Counted from the stretch's first letter, positions 45,531-55,144 are shown. The stretch is DNA of 64,000 nt from Limnohabitans sp. Bal53 (GCF_003063355.1 NZ_NESH01000002.1:620001-684000), one strand, 5' to 3'. A program made the numbers and translations. Notes: a model not told the origin generated them from the letters alone.

Positions 45531-47387
45531 TTACTTCTTGCTAGGCGGCAAGTCCGTGCAGCTGCCGTGCGCCACTTCTGCCGCCATGCCGATGCTTTCG
45601 CCCAGCGTGGGGTGGGGGTGGATGGTTTTGCCGATGTCAACCGCATCTGCGCCCATCTCGATGGCCAGAGCGATCTCGCCAATCATGTCGCCAGCGTGTG
45701 TGCCCACCATGCCGCCGCCCAAGATCTTGCCGTGGCCGTGGGCCTCGGGTGAATCGTCAAACAGCAGTTTGGTCACGCCTTCGTCGCGGCCGTTGGCAAT
45801 GGCGCGGCCAGAAGCCGTCCAAGGGAACAAGCCCTTTTTCACCTTGATGCCTTGCGCTTTGGCTTGGTCTTCGGTCAAGCCCACCCAGGCCACTTCGGGG
45901 TCGGTGTAAGCGACGCTCGGGATCACGCGTGCGTTGAACGCCGCGGCTGCCAACTCTTTGTTGCCTTGCAGTTCGCCCGCAATCACTTCGGCTGCCACAT
46001 GTGCTTCGTGCACCGCCTTGTGCGCCAACATGGGCTGGCCCACGATGTCGCCGATGGCGAAGATGTGCGGCACGTTGGTGCGCATTTGAATGTCGACGTT
46101 GATGAAGCCGCGATCGGTCACAGACACGCCTGCTTTTTCAGCCGCGAGTTTTTTGCCGTTGGGCGTGCGGCCCACGGCTTGCAACACGAGGTCGTACACC
46201 TGTGGTGCGGGGGCTGTGCCGCCCTCTTCTGCCGGTGCAAACGTGACTTCAATGCCTTCGGGCAAGGCACGTGCAGACACGGTCTTGGTCTTGAGCATGA
46301 TGTTGTCAAAGCGCTTGGCGTTCATCTTTTGCCAGACTTTGACCAAGTCGCGGTCAGCGCCTTGCATGAGGCCGTCCATCATTTCCACCACGTCCAGGCG
46401 TGCGCCCAGCGTGCTGTAAACCGTGCCCATCTCCAGGCCGATGATGCCGCCGCCCAAAATCAACATGCGCTTGGGCACTTCTTTGAGTTCCAAAGCGCCG
46501 GTGCTGTCGACCACGCGTGGGTCGTTGGGCATGAAAGGCAAACGGACCGCTTGCGAACCAGCAGCGATGATGGCGCGTTTGAAGGCGATCACTTTTTTGC
46601 TGCCGTTTTGTTCTTGCGCGGTGCCGGTGGTCTCGCTCACTTCGAGGTGGTTTGCCCCCACGAATTGACCCAAACCGCGCACGGTGGTGACCTTGCGCAT
46701 CTTGGCCATGGCAGCCAAGCCGCCTGTGAGTTTGCCAATGACTTTCTCTTTGTGGCCGCGCAGCTTGTCGATGTTGACCACCGGCTTGCCGAAGTCCACA
46801 CCCAAGTCAGCCATGTGGCTGACTTCGTCCATGACGGCCGCGACGTGCAGCAAGGCTTTGGAGGGGATGCAACCTACGTTCAGGCACACACCGCCCAAGG
46901 TGGCGTAGCGCTCGACGATGACGACGTTCAGGCCGAGGTCGGCCGCGCGGAAGGCTGCCGAATAGCCGCCGGGGCCGCCGCCTAATACGAGCACATCGCA
47001 CTCGATGTCTGAGGGGCCGCTGAAGCTGGCGGCCGTAGGCGCAGGACCGTCATCGCGAGGGACGACGCGATCCATGGATTGCTGCGCTTCGCTCGCAATG
47101 ACAGGTGCTGTGGATTGCTGCGCGTCGCTCGCCATGACGGGCAACGCGCCCTCGCCTTCCAGCACCAACACCACTGAGCCTTGCTTGACCTTGTCGCCGA
47201 GCTTGACTTTGAGTTCTTTGACCACGCCGGCGTGGCTGCAAGGAATTTCCATGGAGGCTTTGTCGCTCTCCACGGTGATCAGACTTTGGTCAGATTTGAC
47301 GGTGTCGCCCACCTTGACCATCAACTCAATCACGGTGACTTCGTCGAAGTCGCCGATGTCGGGGACTTGAATATCGATCAGTGCCAT
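45531..47387 (-). CDS. lpdA: Dihydrolipoyl dehydrogenase (E3) of pyruvate dehydrogenase, with N-terminal lipoyl domain
   Basis: A 618-residue E3 with its own lipoyl domain (1-75, lipoyl Lys 43 in ESDKASMEIP), as in Neisseria and Burkholderiales PDH E3. The FAD motif is VLVLGGGPGGYSAAF (about 132-146), the redox cysteines are 168 and 173 in [13 protein letters not shown], and HPHPTLGES supplies the catalytic His. The linker between the lipoyl and FAD domains (about 84-114) contains ASDAQQS and VIASEAQQS, which are translations of the palindromic repeat. The start ATG has AAGGAC upstream. Third gene of aceE-aceF-lpdA. Confidence 0.95.
   Translation of the reverse strand: MALIDIQVPDIGDFDEVTVIELMVKVGDTVKSDQSLITVESDKASMEIPCSHAGVVKELKVKLGDKVKQGSVVLVLEGEGALPVMASDAQQSTAPVIASEAQQSMDRVVPRDDGPAPTAASFSGPSDIECDVLVLGGGPGGYSAAFRAADLGLNVVIVERYATLGGVCLNVGCIPSKALLHVAAVMDEVSHMADLGVDFGKPVVNIDKLRGHKEKVIGKLTGGLAAMAKMRKVTTVRGLGQFVGANHLEVSETTGTAQEQNGSKKVIAFKRAIIAAGSQAVRLPFMPNDPRVVDSTGALELKEVPKRMLILGGGIIGLEMGTVYSTLGARLDVVEMMDGLMQGADRDLVKVWQKMNAKRFDNIMLKTKTVSARALPEGIEVTFAPAEEGGTAPAPQVYDLVLQAVGRTPNGKKLAAEKAGVSVTDRGFINVDIQMRTNVPHIFAIGDIVGQPMLAHKAVHEAHVAAEVIAGELQGNKELAAAAFNARVIPSVAYTDPEVAWVGLTEDQAKAQGIKVKKGLFPWTASGRAIANGRDEGVTKLLFDDSPEAHGHGKILGGGMVGTHAGDMIGEIALAIEMGADAVDIGKTIHPHPTLGESIGMAAEVAHGSCTDLPPSKK
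47048..47141. repeat. Palindromic repeat copies inside lpdA
   Basis: One direct, degenerate copy (tcatcgcgagggacgacgcg) and two inverted copies (ggattgctgcgcttcgctcg and ggattgctgcgcgtcgctcg) of the repeat found at 24.8 kb. All lie in frame in the E3 linker coding region. Confidence 0.9.
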
Positions 47388-47396
47388 GGTCTGTCC

Positions 47397-49070
47397 TTAG
47401 AGCAACACGCGACGGAAGTCGCTGAGGATTTGACCGAGGAACGCGTTGAAGCGTGCCGCTGCGGCGCCGTCGATGACGCGGTGGTCCCATGTCAGCGACA
47501 AAGGCAGCATCAGGCGGGGCACAAACTGCTTGCCGTCCCAGACGGGTTCCATGGTGCTCTTGCACACACCCAAAATGGCTACTTCGGGCGCGTTGATGAT
47601 GGGCGTGAAGTACTTGCCACCAATGCCGCCGAGGCTGGAGATGGTGAAGGTTGCGCCTGTCATTTCTGCGGGGCCGAGTTTGCCGTCGCGGGCTTTCTTG
47701 GCCAGCTCACCCATTTCCTGGCTGATCTGCAGCACGCCTTTTTTGTCGCAATCGCGGATGACGGGCACCATCAAACCATTGGGCGTGTCAGCGGCAAAGC
47801 CGATGTGCCAGTAGTTTTTATAGACCAGTGCGTCGCCGTCCAGGCTGCTGTTGAACTCGGGGTATTTCTTGAGCGCGGCCACGCAAGCCTTGATCAAGAA
47901 AGCCAGCATGGTCACCTTCACGCCGCTCTTCTCGTTCTCTTTGTTGGTCGAGACACGGAAGGCTTCGAGGTCGGTGATGTCGGCATCGTCGTGGTTGGTG
48001 ACGGCCGGGATCATGATGGCGTTGCGCAACAAATTCGCACCGCTGATCTTCTTGATGCGGCCCATTTCTTTGCGCTCGATGGGGCCGAACTTGGCAAAGT
48101 CCACCTTGGGCCATGGGATCAGACCCAACTCGGAGCCGCCGCCACCCGAAGCCTGCGCAGGGGCTTTGGCCGCTTGCGCCTTGGTTTGTGCAGCACCCGA
48201 CATGACCGCCTGGGTGAAGGCTTGTACATCGGCCTCTGTGATCCGGCCTTTGAGGCCCGAACCTATGACTTCTGCGAGCGGCACACCCAGCTCACGGGCG
48301 AACTTGCGCACGGAGGGCGAGGCGTGGGGCAAGCCCAGCGTGGTGCCGCCGGGTGCGTGGGCAGGTGCTGCCACCGCAGCGACGGCTGCAGCCACTGGGG
48401 TTGGCGCAGCAGCGGGTGCCGAAGCCACAGCCGCAGAAGCCGCAGGGGCTGCAGCAACCGCCACCGCCACAGGCGCAGCAACAGTCACAGTGCCTTCCAG
48501 AATCGCCAACAAGTCACCGATGTTGACGGTGTCGCCCACTTTGACTTTGAGCTCTTTGAGCACGCCAGCGTGTGAGGACGGGATTTCCATCGAGGCCTTG
48601 TCAGACTCCACGGTGATCAGCGATTGCTCGATCTTGATGGTGTCGCCAGGCTTGACCATGACTTCGATGACGGCCACGTCTTTGAAGTCACCGATATCAG
48701 GCACATGCACCTGAACAGGGCCAGATGCGGCTGGTGCAGCAGGTGCTGGATTGGTTTGCCGCGCTTCGCTCGCAATGACGGGTGATGGGCTTGTCGAGCT
48801 AGGGGCTGCGCTCGCTGCTGCGGGTGCGGCAGCAACGGCCTCCACCACCAGCACGACGGAGCCTTGCTTGACCTTGTCGCCCAGGGCCACGCGCATTTCC
48901 TTGACGACGCCTGCGGTGCTTGACGGGATTTCCATAGAGGCTTTGTCAGACTCGACGGTAATCAGCGACTGCTCAGCTTTGACGGTGTCGCCCACTTTGA
49001 CCATCAACTCAATGACGGTCACTTCATCGAAATCCCCGATGTCTGGGACTTGAACTTCTACCAGTGCCAT
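47397..49070 (-). CDS. aceF: Dihydrolipoyllysine acetyltransferase (E2) of pyruvate dehydrogenase
   Basis: Core of the PDH complex that transfers acetyl from lipoyl-lysine to CoA. The 557 residues hold two lipoyl domains (Lys 43 and Lys 158, both in ESDKASMEIPSS). They are followed by an Ala/Pro linker (about 205-255), an E3-binding domain (about 260-300, SPSVRKFARELGVPLAEV) and a catalytic domain ending LTWDHRVIDGAAAARF (His about 530). The first linker carries the repeat-encoded peptide PVIASEARQTNP (97-108). It lies between aceE and lpdA with gaps of 15 and 9 bases. Confidence 0.96.
   Translation of the reverse strand: MALVEVQVPDIGDFDEVTVIELMVKVGDTVKAEQSLITVESDKASMEIPSSTAGVVKEMRVALGDKVKQGSVVLVVEAVAAAPAAASAAPSSTSPSPVIASEARQTNPAPAAPAASGPVQVHVPDIGDFKDVAVIEVMVKPGDTIKIEQSLITVESDKASMEIPSSHAGVLKELKVKVGDTVNIGDLLAILEGTVTVAAPVAVAVAAAPAASAAVASAPAAAPTPVAAAVAAVAAPAHAPGGTTLGLPHASPSVRKFARELGVPLAEVIGSGLKGRITEADVQAFTQAVMSGAAQTKAQAAKAPAQASGGGGSELGLIPWPKVDFAKFGPIERKEMGRIKKISGANLLRNAIMIPAVTNHDDADITDLEAFRVSTNKENEKSGVKVTMLAFLIKACVAALKKYPEFNSSLDGDALVYKNYWHIGFAADTPNGLMVPVIRDCDKKGVLQISQEMGELAKKARDGKLGPAEMTGATFTISSLGGIGGKYFTPIINAPEVAILGVCKSTMEPVWDGKQFVPRLMLPLSLTWDHRVIDGAAAARFNAFLGQILSDFRRVLL
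48747..48782. repeat. Palindromic repeat copy inside aceF
   Basis: An inverted copy (ggattggtttgccgcgcttc, then gctcgcaatgacggg) of the 24.8-kb repeat. It is inserted in frame in the linker between the two lipoyl domains of E2. Confidence 0.88.
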
Positions 49071-49085
49071 GTTTGTCTCCAGTTT

Positions 49086-51782
49086 TTATGCGTACAAGGG
49101 GTTGATCTTGTCGGTTTTGATGCCGTACTTTTGGATCGCTTCAGCCACTTGCGCAACAGGAACTTTGCCCTCTTCGCTCAGCGCCTTGAGCGCGGCGACC
49201 ACGATGTAGTGGCGGTTGACCTCGAAGTGTTCGCGCAGCTTGCTGCGGAAGTCAGAGCGGCCAAAACCGTCGGTGCCCAACACTTTGTAGGTGCGGTCCT
49301 TTGGAATGAACGGACGGATTTGCTCGGCATAGGCCTTCATGTAGTCGGTCGATGCGACCACGGGGCCACTGTGTGCAGCCAGCTGTTGGCCCACAAACGA
49401 CACACGCGGCGCCTCCATGGGGTGGAGCATGTTGTGGCGCTCGGCGTCTTGGCCATCGCGGGTCAGTTCGTTGAAGCTTGGGCAGCTCCACACATCGGCC
49501 TGAATGCCCCAGTCAGTGGCCAGCAGGGTTTGGGCGGCAATCGACTCGCGCAAGATGGTGCCCGAACCCAGCAGTTGCACGCGCTTGTCGCCGGCGGCAC
49601 CGGGCTTGCACATGTACATGCCCTTGATGATCTGCTCTTCGGTGCCGGGCGTCAGGCCTGGCATGGCGTAGTTTTCGTTGAGCAAGGTCAGGTAGTAGAA
49701 GACGTTGTCTTGCTTCTCGACCATGCGCTTCAAGCCGTGGTGCAGGATGACACCGACTTCATGTGCAAAGGTGGGGTCATAAGACACGCAGTTGGGGATG
49801 GTGTTGGCCATGATGTGGCTGTGACCGTCTTCGTGTTGCAAGCCTTCACCGTTCAAAGTGGTGCGGCCCGATGTGCCACCCAACAAGAAGCCGCGAGCTT
49901 GCATGTCGCCCGCCGCCCAGGCCAAATCGCCAATGCGCTGGAAACCGAACATCGAGTAGTACACGTAGAACGGCAACATGATGCGGTTGCTGGTGGAGTA
50001 GCTGGTGGCCGCAGCGATCCAGCTGGACATGCCGCCGGCTTCGTTGATGCCTTCTTGCAGGATCTGACCGGCCTTGTCTTCCTTGTAGTACATGACCTGG
50101 TCTTTGTCGACCGGGGTGTACTGCTGACCTGCGGGGTTGTAAATACCGATTTGACGGAACAGGCCTTCCATACCGAAAGTGCGAGCTTCGTCCACCAAGA
50201 TAGGCACCACGCGTGGGCCCAAGGCTTGGTCGCGCAGCAACTGGGTCAAGAAACGCACATAGGCTTGGGTGGTAGAGATCTCACGGCCTTCGGCGGTGGG
50301 CTCCATCACAGCTTTGAAGGTCTCCAGCGAAGGCACCGTGAAGCTTTCATCGGCCTTGGCGCGGCGCTTGGGCAGGTAGCCACCCAGGGCCTGGCGGCGC
50401 TCGTGCAGGTAACGCATTTCGGGCGTGTCGTCAGCGGGCTTGTAAAACGGAATGTTGGCCAGTTCGCTGTCAGGAATCGGGATGTTGAAACGGTCGCGCA
50501 TGTACTTGATGTCATCGTCCGTGAGCTTCTTGGTCTGGTGGACCGTGTTCTTGCCCTCGCCCGCTTTGCCCATGCCAAAACCTTTGACGGTTTTGATGAG
50601 CAGCACCGTGGGCTGACCCTTGGTGTTGACGGCCTTGTGGTAGGCGGCGTACACCTTTTGCGGGTCATGACCGCCGCGCTTGAGGTTCCAGATGTCGTTG
50701 TCCGACAGGTGCGCCACCATCTCCAGCGTGCGCGGATCGCGGCCAAAGAAATGCTTGCGCACATAAGCGCCATCGTTGGCTTTGAAGGCTTGGTAGTCGC
50801 CGTCCAAGGTTTCCATCATCAACTTGCGCAAAGCGCCGTCTTTGTCGCGGGCCAGGAGACTGTCCCACTCGCTGCCCCAAAGCAGCTTGATAACGTTCCA
50901 GCCGGAGCCACGGAACTCACCTTCGAGTTCTTGCACGATCTTGCCGTTGCCACGCACTGGGCCGTCAAGGCGCTGCAAGTTGCAGTTGACAACAAAAATC
51001 AGGTTGTCCAGGTTCTCGCGGGCGGCCAAGCCAATCGCGCCCAGCGATTCGACCTCGTCCATCTCGCCGTCACCGCAGAACACCCAAACCTTGCGGTTTT
51101 CTGTGTTGGCAATGCCACGGGCGTGCAGGTATTTCAAAAATCGCGCTTGGTAGATCGCCATCAAGGGGCCCAAACCCATGGACACGGTGGGGAACTGCCA
51201 GAACTCGGGCATGAGTTTGGGGTGCGGGTAGCTCGACAAGCCATTGCCGTCCACTTCCTGGCGGAAGTTGAGCAACTGCTCTTCGGTCAGGCGGCCTTCG
51301 AGGTAAGCGCGGGCATAGACGCCGGGCGACACGTGGCCTTGGATGTAGAGACAGTCGCCGCCGTGGTTTTCGTTCTCGGCATGCCAAAAATGGTTGAAAC
51401 CGGCACCAAACATGTGGGCCAAGGAGGCAAAGGAGCCGATGTGGCCGCCCAAATCACCGCCGTCTGCCGGGTTGTGGCGGTTGGCTTTGACCACCATGGC
51501 CATGGCGTTCCAGCGCATGTAGGCGCGCAGGCGCTCTTCGATCTCGATGTTGCCGGGGCAACGGGCTTCTTCGGTAGGCTCAATCGTGTTGACATACCCC
51601 GTCGTGGCAGAAAACGGCAAGTCAATGCTGTGCTGGCGGGCTTCTTCCAGCAGTTCCTCGAGCAGAAAGTGGGCGCGCTCAGGGCCCGCTTTTTCGATCA
51701 CGGCGGACAGGGCGTCCATCCATTCACGGGTTTCCTGGCTGTCCAGGTCACGGCCCGGTTGTTGTGGTGTTGCCGCTGTCAT
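49086..51782 (-). CDS. aceE: Pyruvate dehydrogenase E1 component (homodimeric type)
   Basis: Thiamine-diphosphate enzyme that decarboxylates pyruvate and feeds acetyl groups to AceF. The 898-residue length fits homodimeric AceE. Landmarks are an N-terminal DSQETREWMDALSAVIEKAG, GHIGSFASLAHMFGAGFNHF, the TPP motif VFCGDGEMDEVESLGA with NCNLQRLDGPVRGN, and C-terminal WSCPSFNELTRDGQDAERHN. The ATG has AGGAGA six bases upstream. First gene of the PDH operon; its control region is the 177-base AT-rich gap shared with the divergent PAS kinase. Confidence 0.97.
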   Translation of the reverse strand: MTAATPQQPGRDLDSQETREWMDALSAVIEKAGPERAHFLLEELLEEARQHSIDLPFSATTGYVNTIEPTEEARCPGNIEIEERLRAYMRWNAMAMVVKANRHNPADGGDLGGHIGSFASLAHMFGAGFNHFWHAENENHGGDCLYIQGHVSPGVYARAYLEGRLTEEQLLNFRQEVDGNGLSSYPHPKLMPEFWQFPTVSMGLGPLMAIYQARFLKYLHARGIANTENRKVWVFCGDGEMDEVESLGAIGLAARENLDNLIFVVNCNLQRLDGPVRGNGKIVQELEGEFRGSGWNVIKLLWGSEWDSLLARDKDGALRKLMMETLDGDYQAFKANDGAYVRKHFFGRDPRTLEMVAHLSDNDIWNLKRGGHDPQKVYAAYHKAVNTKGQPTVLLIKTVKGFGMGKAGEGKNTVHQTKKLTDDDIKYMRDRFNIPIPDSELANIPFYKPADDTPEMRYLHERRQALGGYLPKRRAKADESFTVPSLETFKAVMEPTAEGREISTTQAYVRFLTQLLRDQALGPRVVPILVDEARTFGMEGLFRQIGIYNPAGQQYTPVDKDQVMYYKEDKAGQILQEGINEAGGMSSWIAAATSYSTSNRIMLPFYVYYSMFGFQRIGDLAWAAGDMQARGFLLGGTSGRTTLNGEGLQHEDGHSHIMANTIPNCVSYDPTFAHEVGVILHHGLKRMVEKQDNVFYYLTLLNENYAMPGLTPGTEEQIIKGMYMCKPGAAGDKRVQLLGSGTILRESIAAQTLLATDWGIQADVWSCPSFNELTRDGQDAERHNMLHPMEAPRVSFVGQQLAAHSGPVVASTDYMKAYAEQIRPFIPKDRTYKVLGTDGFGRSDFRSKLREHFEVNRHYIVVAALKALSEEGKVPVAQVAEAIQKYGIKTDKINPLYA

Positions 51783-51959
51783 GCTTGTCTCCTGAAGTGA
51801 ATGTTGTGGGTAAATGATGCCTGGATTTTCCCATGATTTGCCGAAAATTTCAAATAGTGCCTATTGATTTTGTATTATGAAATTATTTGACCATCGGCCA
51901 TAACTTTTTGAAATCCTTTCAAGTCAAGACGACTCAGCTTGTCCTCTAAACTCCTTGGT

Positions 51960-54458
51960 ATGGAATTGAACAAAGCAGCATCGGTGGTGACCAAAGTCGG
52001 TCCGTGGGCTTGGTGGCTGTCGTGGTGGCGCAGCCAGTCGCCCAACCGGCAGGACCGTTTCGCCAACCTCGCCCCTGTGGCTGCGGTGGTGCTTTTTTTG
52101 GCCGCCATCGCCACCGCGTTCTGGTACCTGCGCGTCGAGGAGATGGAACGCGAGCAAGAAGCCATCAAGCGTGATGTCGAATACGCCCAGCAGCGCCTGC
52201 GCCTGCGTTTGTTGGAGCGCCAAGAGCAGGTCATGCGCTTGGCACGCGATGTGTCCAACAAAGAAATCCGCACCGACCAGTTTTTGTCACGCGCCGAAGC
52301 GCTGGTGCAGCAGTACCCAGAATTTTTGTCACTGACCTGGATCGATGACCGCCGCCGCATCGTGGCCAACCAGAGCATCTCCAGCATCGCTCCCAGTCAA
52401 CAACTGCGGGCGGGCACGGTGCTGAAAATCGGTGAATCTGAAAGCCACTTCAGTTTGGCACGTGACCTGATGCAGCCTATTTACGGCCAGCTGGATGCCG
52501 AAGCGGATCGCGACACCCAGATGTCGGTGCTGCAACTGCACACACCCCTGACCAACGACCAGGGACGTTTCGCCGGCGTGATCTTGGCCGAGTACAGCAT
52601 GGAGGGCCTGCTGCGTTACGGCATACCCACTGAGGTGCTGGCCAAATATGCAGTGGCCCTTCAAGACGGCAGCAGCCGCTTGCTGGCCGGTCAAGTCATT
52701 CCCGAGCGCATTGCGCTGTGGCGACTGCTGCCAGGCAGCGACAGGCGAAATAACGACTACGAGGTGCCCGTCTCACCGGTGGGCAACGACCTGGTCTTAC
52801 GTGCCCAAGCGTGGCGCACCTCTCAAGGCCTGGTGGGCAGCGGTCTGTTCTGGCTGGTCAGCGTGCTCAGCGTCATGACCGCCTGGATGCTGATTGGCAA
52901 CTGGCGTCACACCCGCAGGCGGCTGCAGGCCCAAAAAGCCTTGGTGGCCGAAACCAATTTCCGCCGCGCCATGGAAAACTCCATGCTCACAGGCATGCGG
53001 GCCCTGGACCTGCGCGGGCGGATCACCTACGTCAACCCCGCCTTTTGCCAAATGACCGGCTGGAGCGAAAACGACCTGGTGGGCGCCGTGGCCCCTTTCC
53101 CTTATTGGCCAGACCAGGACCGCGAATTGCTGATGAAGCGGCTGGAAGAAGAAATCAGCGGCCAGCACTCAGCGGGCGGCTTCCAGGTGCGGGTCAAACG
53201 CAAAAACGGCCAGTTGTTTGATGCCCGCATGTATGTGTCGCCCCTGATCGATGCCACGGGCAAGCAAACCGGCTGGATGACGTCGATGACCGACATCACC
53301 GAGCCCAACCGGATTCGGGAACAACTGGCCAGTTCGCACGAGCGCTTCACCATTGTTCTGGAAGCGCTGGACGCGTCGGTCTCGGTGGCTCCTTTGGGCA
53401 GCCAAGAGCTGCTGTTTGCCAACAAACTCTATCGACTTTGGTTTGGCCAGAACACCGAAGGCCATTTGCGCCTGGTGCAGCAAGCCGGGGCCTACAACGG
53501 CGAACAGGCCTCTGATGATGTGGACGACATGGCAGGCCTGCCCACCGAAAGCCTGACCGTGGCCAGTTCAGAAAACGCAGAAATATTTGTCACAGAATTG
53601 GGCAAGTGGCTGGAAGTGCGCTCGCGCTACATCAATTGGGCCGATGGTCGACTGGCGCAGATGGTGATCGCCAGCGACATCACCCCACGCCGCCAAGCCG
53701 AAGAGCTGGCCGCCCAACAAGCTGAACGTGCCCAAACCGCCAGCCGCCTGATCACCATGGGCGAGATGGCGTCGAGCGTGGCACACGAACTCAACCAGCC
53801 GCTGACGGCCATCAGCAATTACTGCAGTGGCATGATTTCGCGCATCAAATCACAACAGGTCAAAGAAGAGGACCTGTTGTCGGCCCTGGACAAAACGGCC
53901 CGTCAGGCGCAACGTGCTGGGCAAATCATTTTGCGCATCCGCAGCTTCGTCAAACGCAGCGAACCCAACCGCACCCTATCCGATGTCTCGGCCATGGTCA
54001 GTGAATCGCTGGAACTCGCTGAGATCGAGATGCGCCGGCGCAACGTGCGACTGACACACCATGTGGCCGCGCGTCTGCCGCAGTTGATGGTGGACCCGAT
54101 CCTGATCGAGCAGGTGCTGATCAACCTCATGAAAAACGCCGCCGAATCCATCGACAACGCCCAGCGCCCGGCCGGTCAACGTCAGGTGGAATTGCGCATC
54201 GTGCCCAAGCAAATCGACCAGCAATCGGTGGTTGAATTTTCAGTGACCGATACCGGGCAAGGCTTGCCGTTAGAGGACACAGAGCGGGTGTACGAGGCCT
54301 TTTTCTCAACCAAGGTCGAAGGCATGGGCATTGGCCTGAATTTATGCCGCAGCATCATCGAATCCCACCAGGGCAGAATCACTTCCGAGAACCTCTACAA
54401 TTCGGGCGAAGTGACAGGATGTCGATTCTCCTTCTGGATACCGGTCGAAACCCATTGA
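51960..54458 (+). CDS. PAS-domain membrane histidine kinase, DctB/FixL-like
   Basis: An 832-residue sensor. TM1 lies at about 37-57 (VAAVVLFLAAIATAFWYL) and TM2 near 295-320, with a periplasmic sensor domain between. Two PAS-like domains follow (first about 335-455, LDLRGRITYVNPAFCQMTGW, and a weaker one to about 580). HisKA is MGEMASSVAHELNQPLTAIS (His 609), and HATPase has INLMKNAAESID, DTGQGL and GIGLNLCRSIIESHQG. HELNQPL is typical of kinases paired with FixJ-type regulators, and the next gene is one. I choose ATG 51960 over a TTG at 51939. The signal is unknown; divergence from aceE suggests a carbon or redox link. Confidence 0.9.
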   Translation: MELNKAASVVTKVGPWAWWLSWWRSQSPNRQDRFANLAPVAAVVLFLAAIATAFWYLRVEEMEREQEAIKRDVEYAQQRLRLRLLERQEQVMRLARDVSNKEIRTDQFLSRAEALVQQYPEFLSLTWIDDRRRIVANQSISSIAPSQQLRAGTVLKIGESESHFSLARDLMQPIYGQLDAEADRDTQMSVLQLHTPLTNDQGRFAGVILAEYSMEGLLRYGIPTEVLAKYAVALQDGSSRLLAGQVIPERIALWRLLPGSDRRNNDYEVPVSPVGNDLVLRAQAWRTSQGLVGSGLFWLVSVLSVMTAWMLIGNWRHTRRRLQAQKALVAETNFRRAMENSMLTGMRALDLRGRITYVNPAFCQMTGWSENDLVGAVAPFPYWPDQDRELLMKRLEEEISGQHSAGGFQVRVKRKNGQLFDARMYVSPLIDATGKQTGWMTSMTDITEPNRIREQLASSHERFTIVLEALDASVSVAPLGSQELLFANKLYRLWFGQNTEGHLRLVQQAGAYNGEQASDDVDDMAGLPTESLTVASSENAEIFVTELGKWLEVRSRYINWADGRLAQMVIASDITPRRQAEELAAQQAERAQTASRLITMGEMASSVAHELNQPLTAISNYCSGMISRIKSQQVKEEDLLSALDKTARQAQRAGQIILRIRSFVKRSEPNRTLSDVSAMVSESLELAEIEMRRRNVRLTHHVAARLPQLMVDPILIEQVLINLMKNAAESIDNAQRPAGQRQVELRIVPKQIDQQSVVEFSVTDTGQGLPLEDTERVYEAFFSTKVEGMGIGLNLCRSIIESHQGRITSENLYNSGEVTGCRFSFWIPVETH

Positions 54459-54486
54459 CCACACTACAACCCACTGGGGTAAATGA

Positions 54487-55113
54487 ATGAGTTTGATACC
54501 AAAAAAAGGCACGGTTTATGTCGTTGATGACGACGAAGCAGTGCGCGATTCCCTGCAGTGGTTGCTCGAGGGCAAGGACTACCGGGTGCGCTGTTTTGAC
54601 AGTGCCGAATCCTTCATCAGCCGCTACGACCCTCGCGAAGTGGCCTGCCTGATCGCTGATATTCGCATGGGCGGCATGACCGGTCTGGAGCTGCAAGACC
54701 GCTTGATCGAGCGCAAGTCACCTCTGCCCATCGTGTTCATCACCGGTCACGGCGACGTGCCCATGGCGGTGAACACCATGAAAAAAGGTGCCATGGACTT
54801 CATCCAAAAGCCCTTCAAAGAAGAAGAACTGCTGGGTCTGGTCGAGCGCATGCTCGACGAAGCCCGTGACTCGTTCTCCGACTACCAGCAAGCGGCCAGC
54901 CGCGATGCACTGCTGTCCAAACTGACCGGCCGCGAAGCCCAAGTGCTCGAGCGGATCGTCGCAGGACGCTTGAACAAGCAAATCGCCGACGATCTGGGCA
55001 TCAGCATCAAGACGGTGGAAGCGCATCGCGCCAACATCATGGAAAAGCTCAACGCCAACACCGTGGCCGATCTGCTCAAGATCGCGCTCGGGCAAAACGC
55101 ACCCAAGGCCTGA
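54487..55113 (+). CDS. FixJ/DctR-type response regulator
   Basis: Partner of the PAS kinase, 28 bases downstream. The 208 residues have a receiver (TVYVVDDDEAVRDSLQWLL; phospho-Asp 58 in CLIADIRMGGMTG; Lys in DFIQKPFKEEELL) and a LuxR-type HTH (about 140-200, LTGREAQVLERIVAGRLNKQ and TVEAHRANIMEKL). It is expected to bind DNA as a dimer after phosphorylation. The receiver text ITGHGDVPMAVNTMKKGAMD is typical of the FixJ group. Targets are unknown. Confidence 0.92.
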   Translation: MSLIPKKGTVYVVDDDEAVRDSLQWLLEGKDYRVRCFDSAESFISRYDPREVACLIADIRMGGMTGLELQDRLIERKSPLPIVFITGHGDVPMAVNTMKKGAMDFIQKPFKEEELLGLVERMLDEARDSFSDYQQAASRDALLSKLTGREAQVLERIVAGRLNKQIADDLGISIKTVEAHRANIMEKLNANTVADLLKIALGQNAPKA

Positions 55114-55144
55114 TCTCCTTTCCTGCGCCGAAACGCCTGTATCC

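Noticed and set aside
49050..51800. Plus-strand open frame of 916 codons antisense to aceE
   Set aside because: It mirrors the aceE codons on the opposite strand, is rich in His/Gln/Val typical of antisense shadows in GC-rich genes, and has no domain pattern or ribosome-binding site.
51838..51900. PdhR-type operator in front of aceE
   Set aside because: Only an imperfect palindrome around caaatag-tgc-ctattga is seen. It does not match the PdhR consensus as I know it, so no operator is called.
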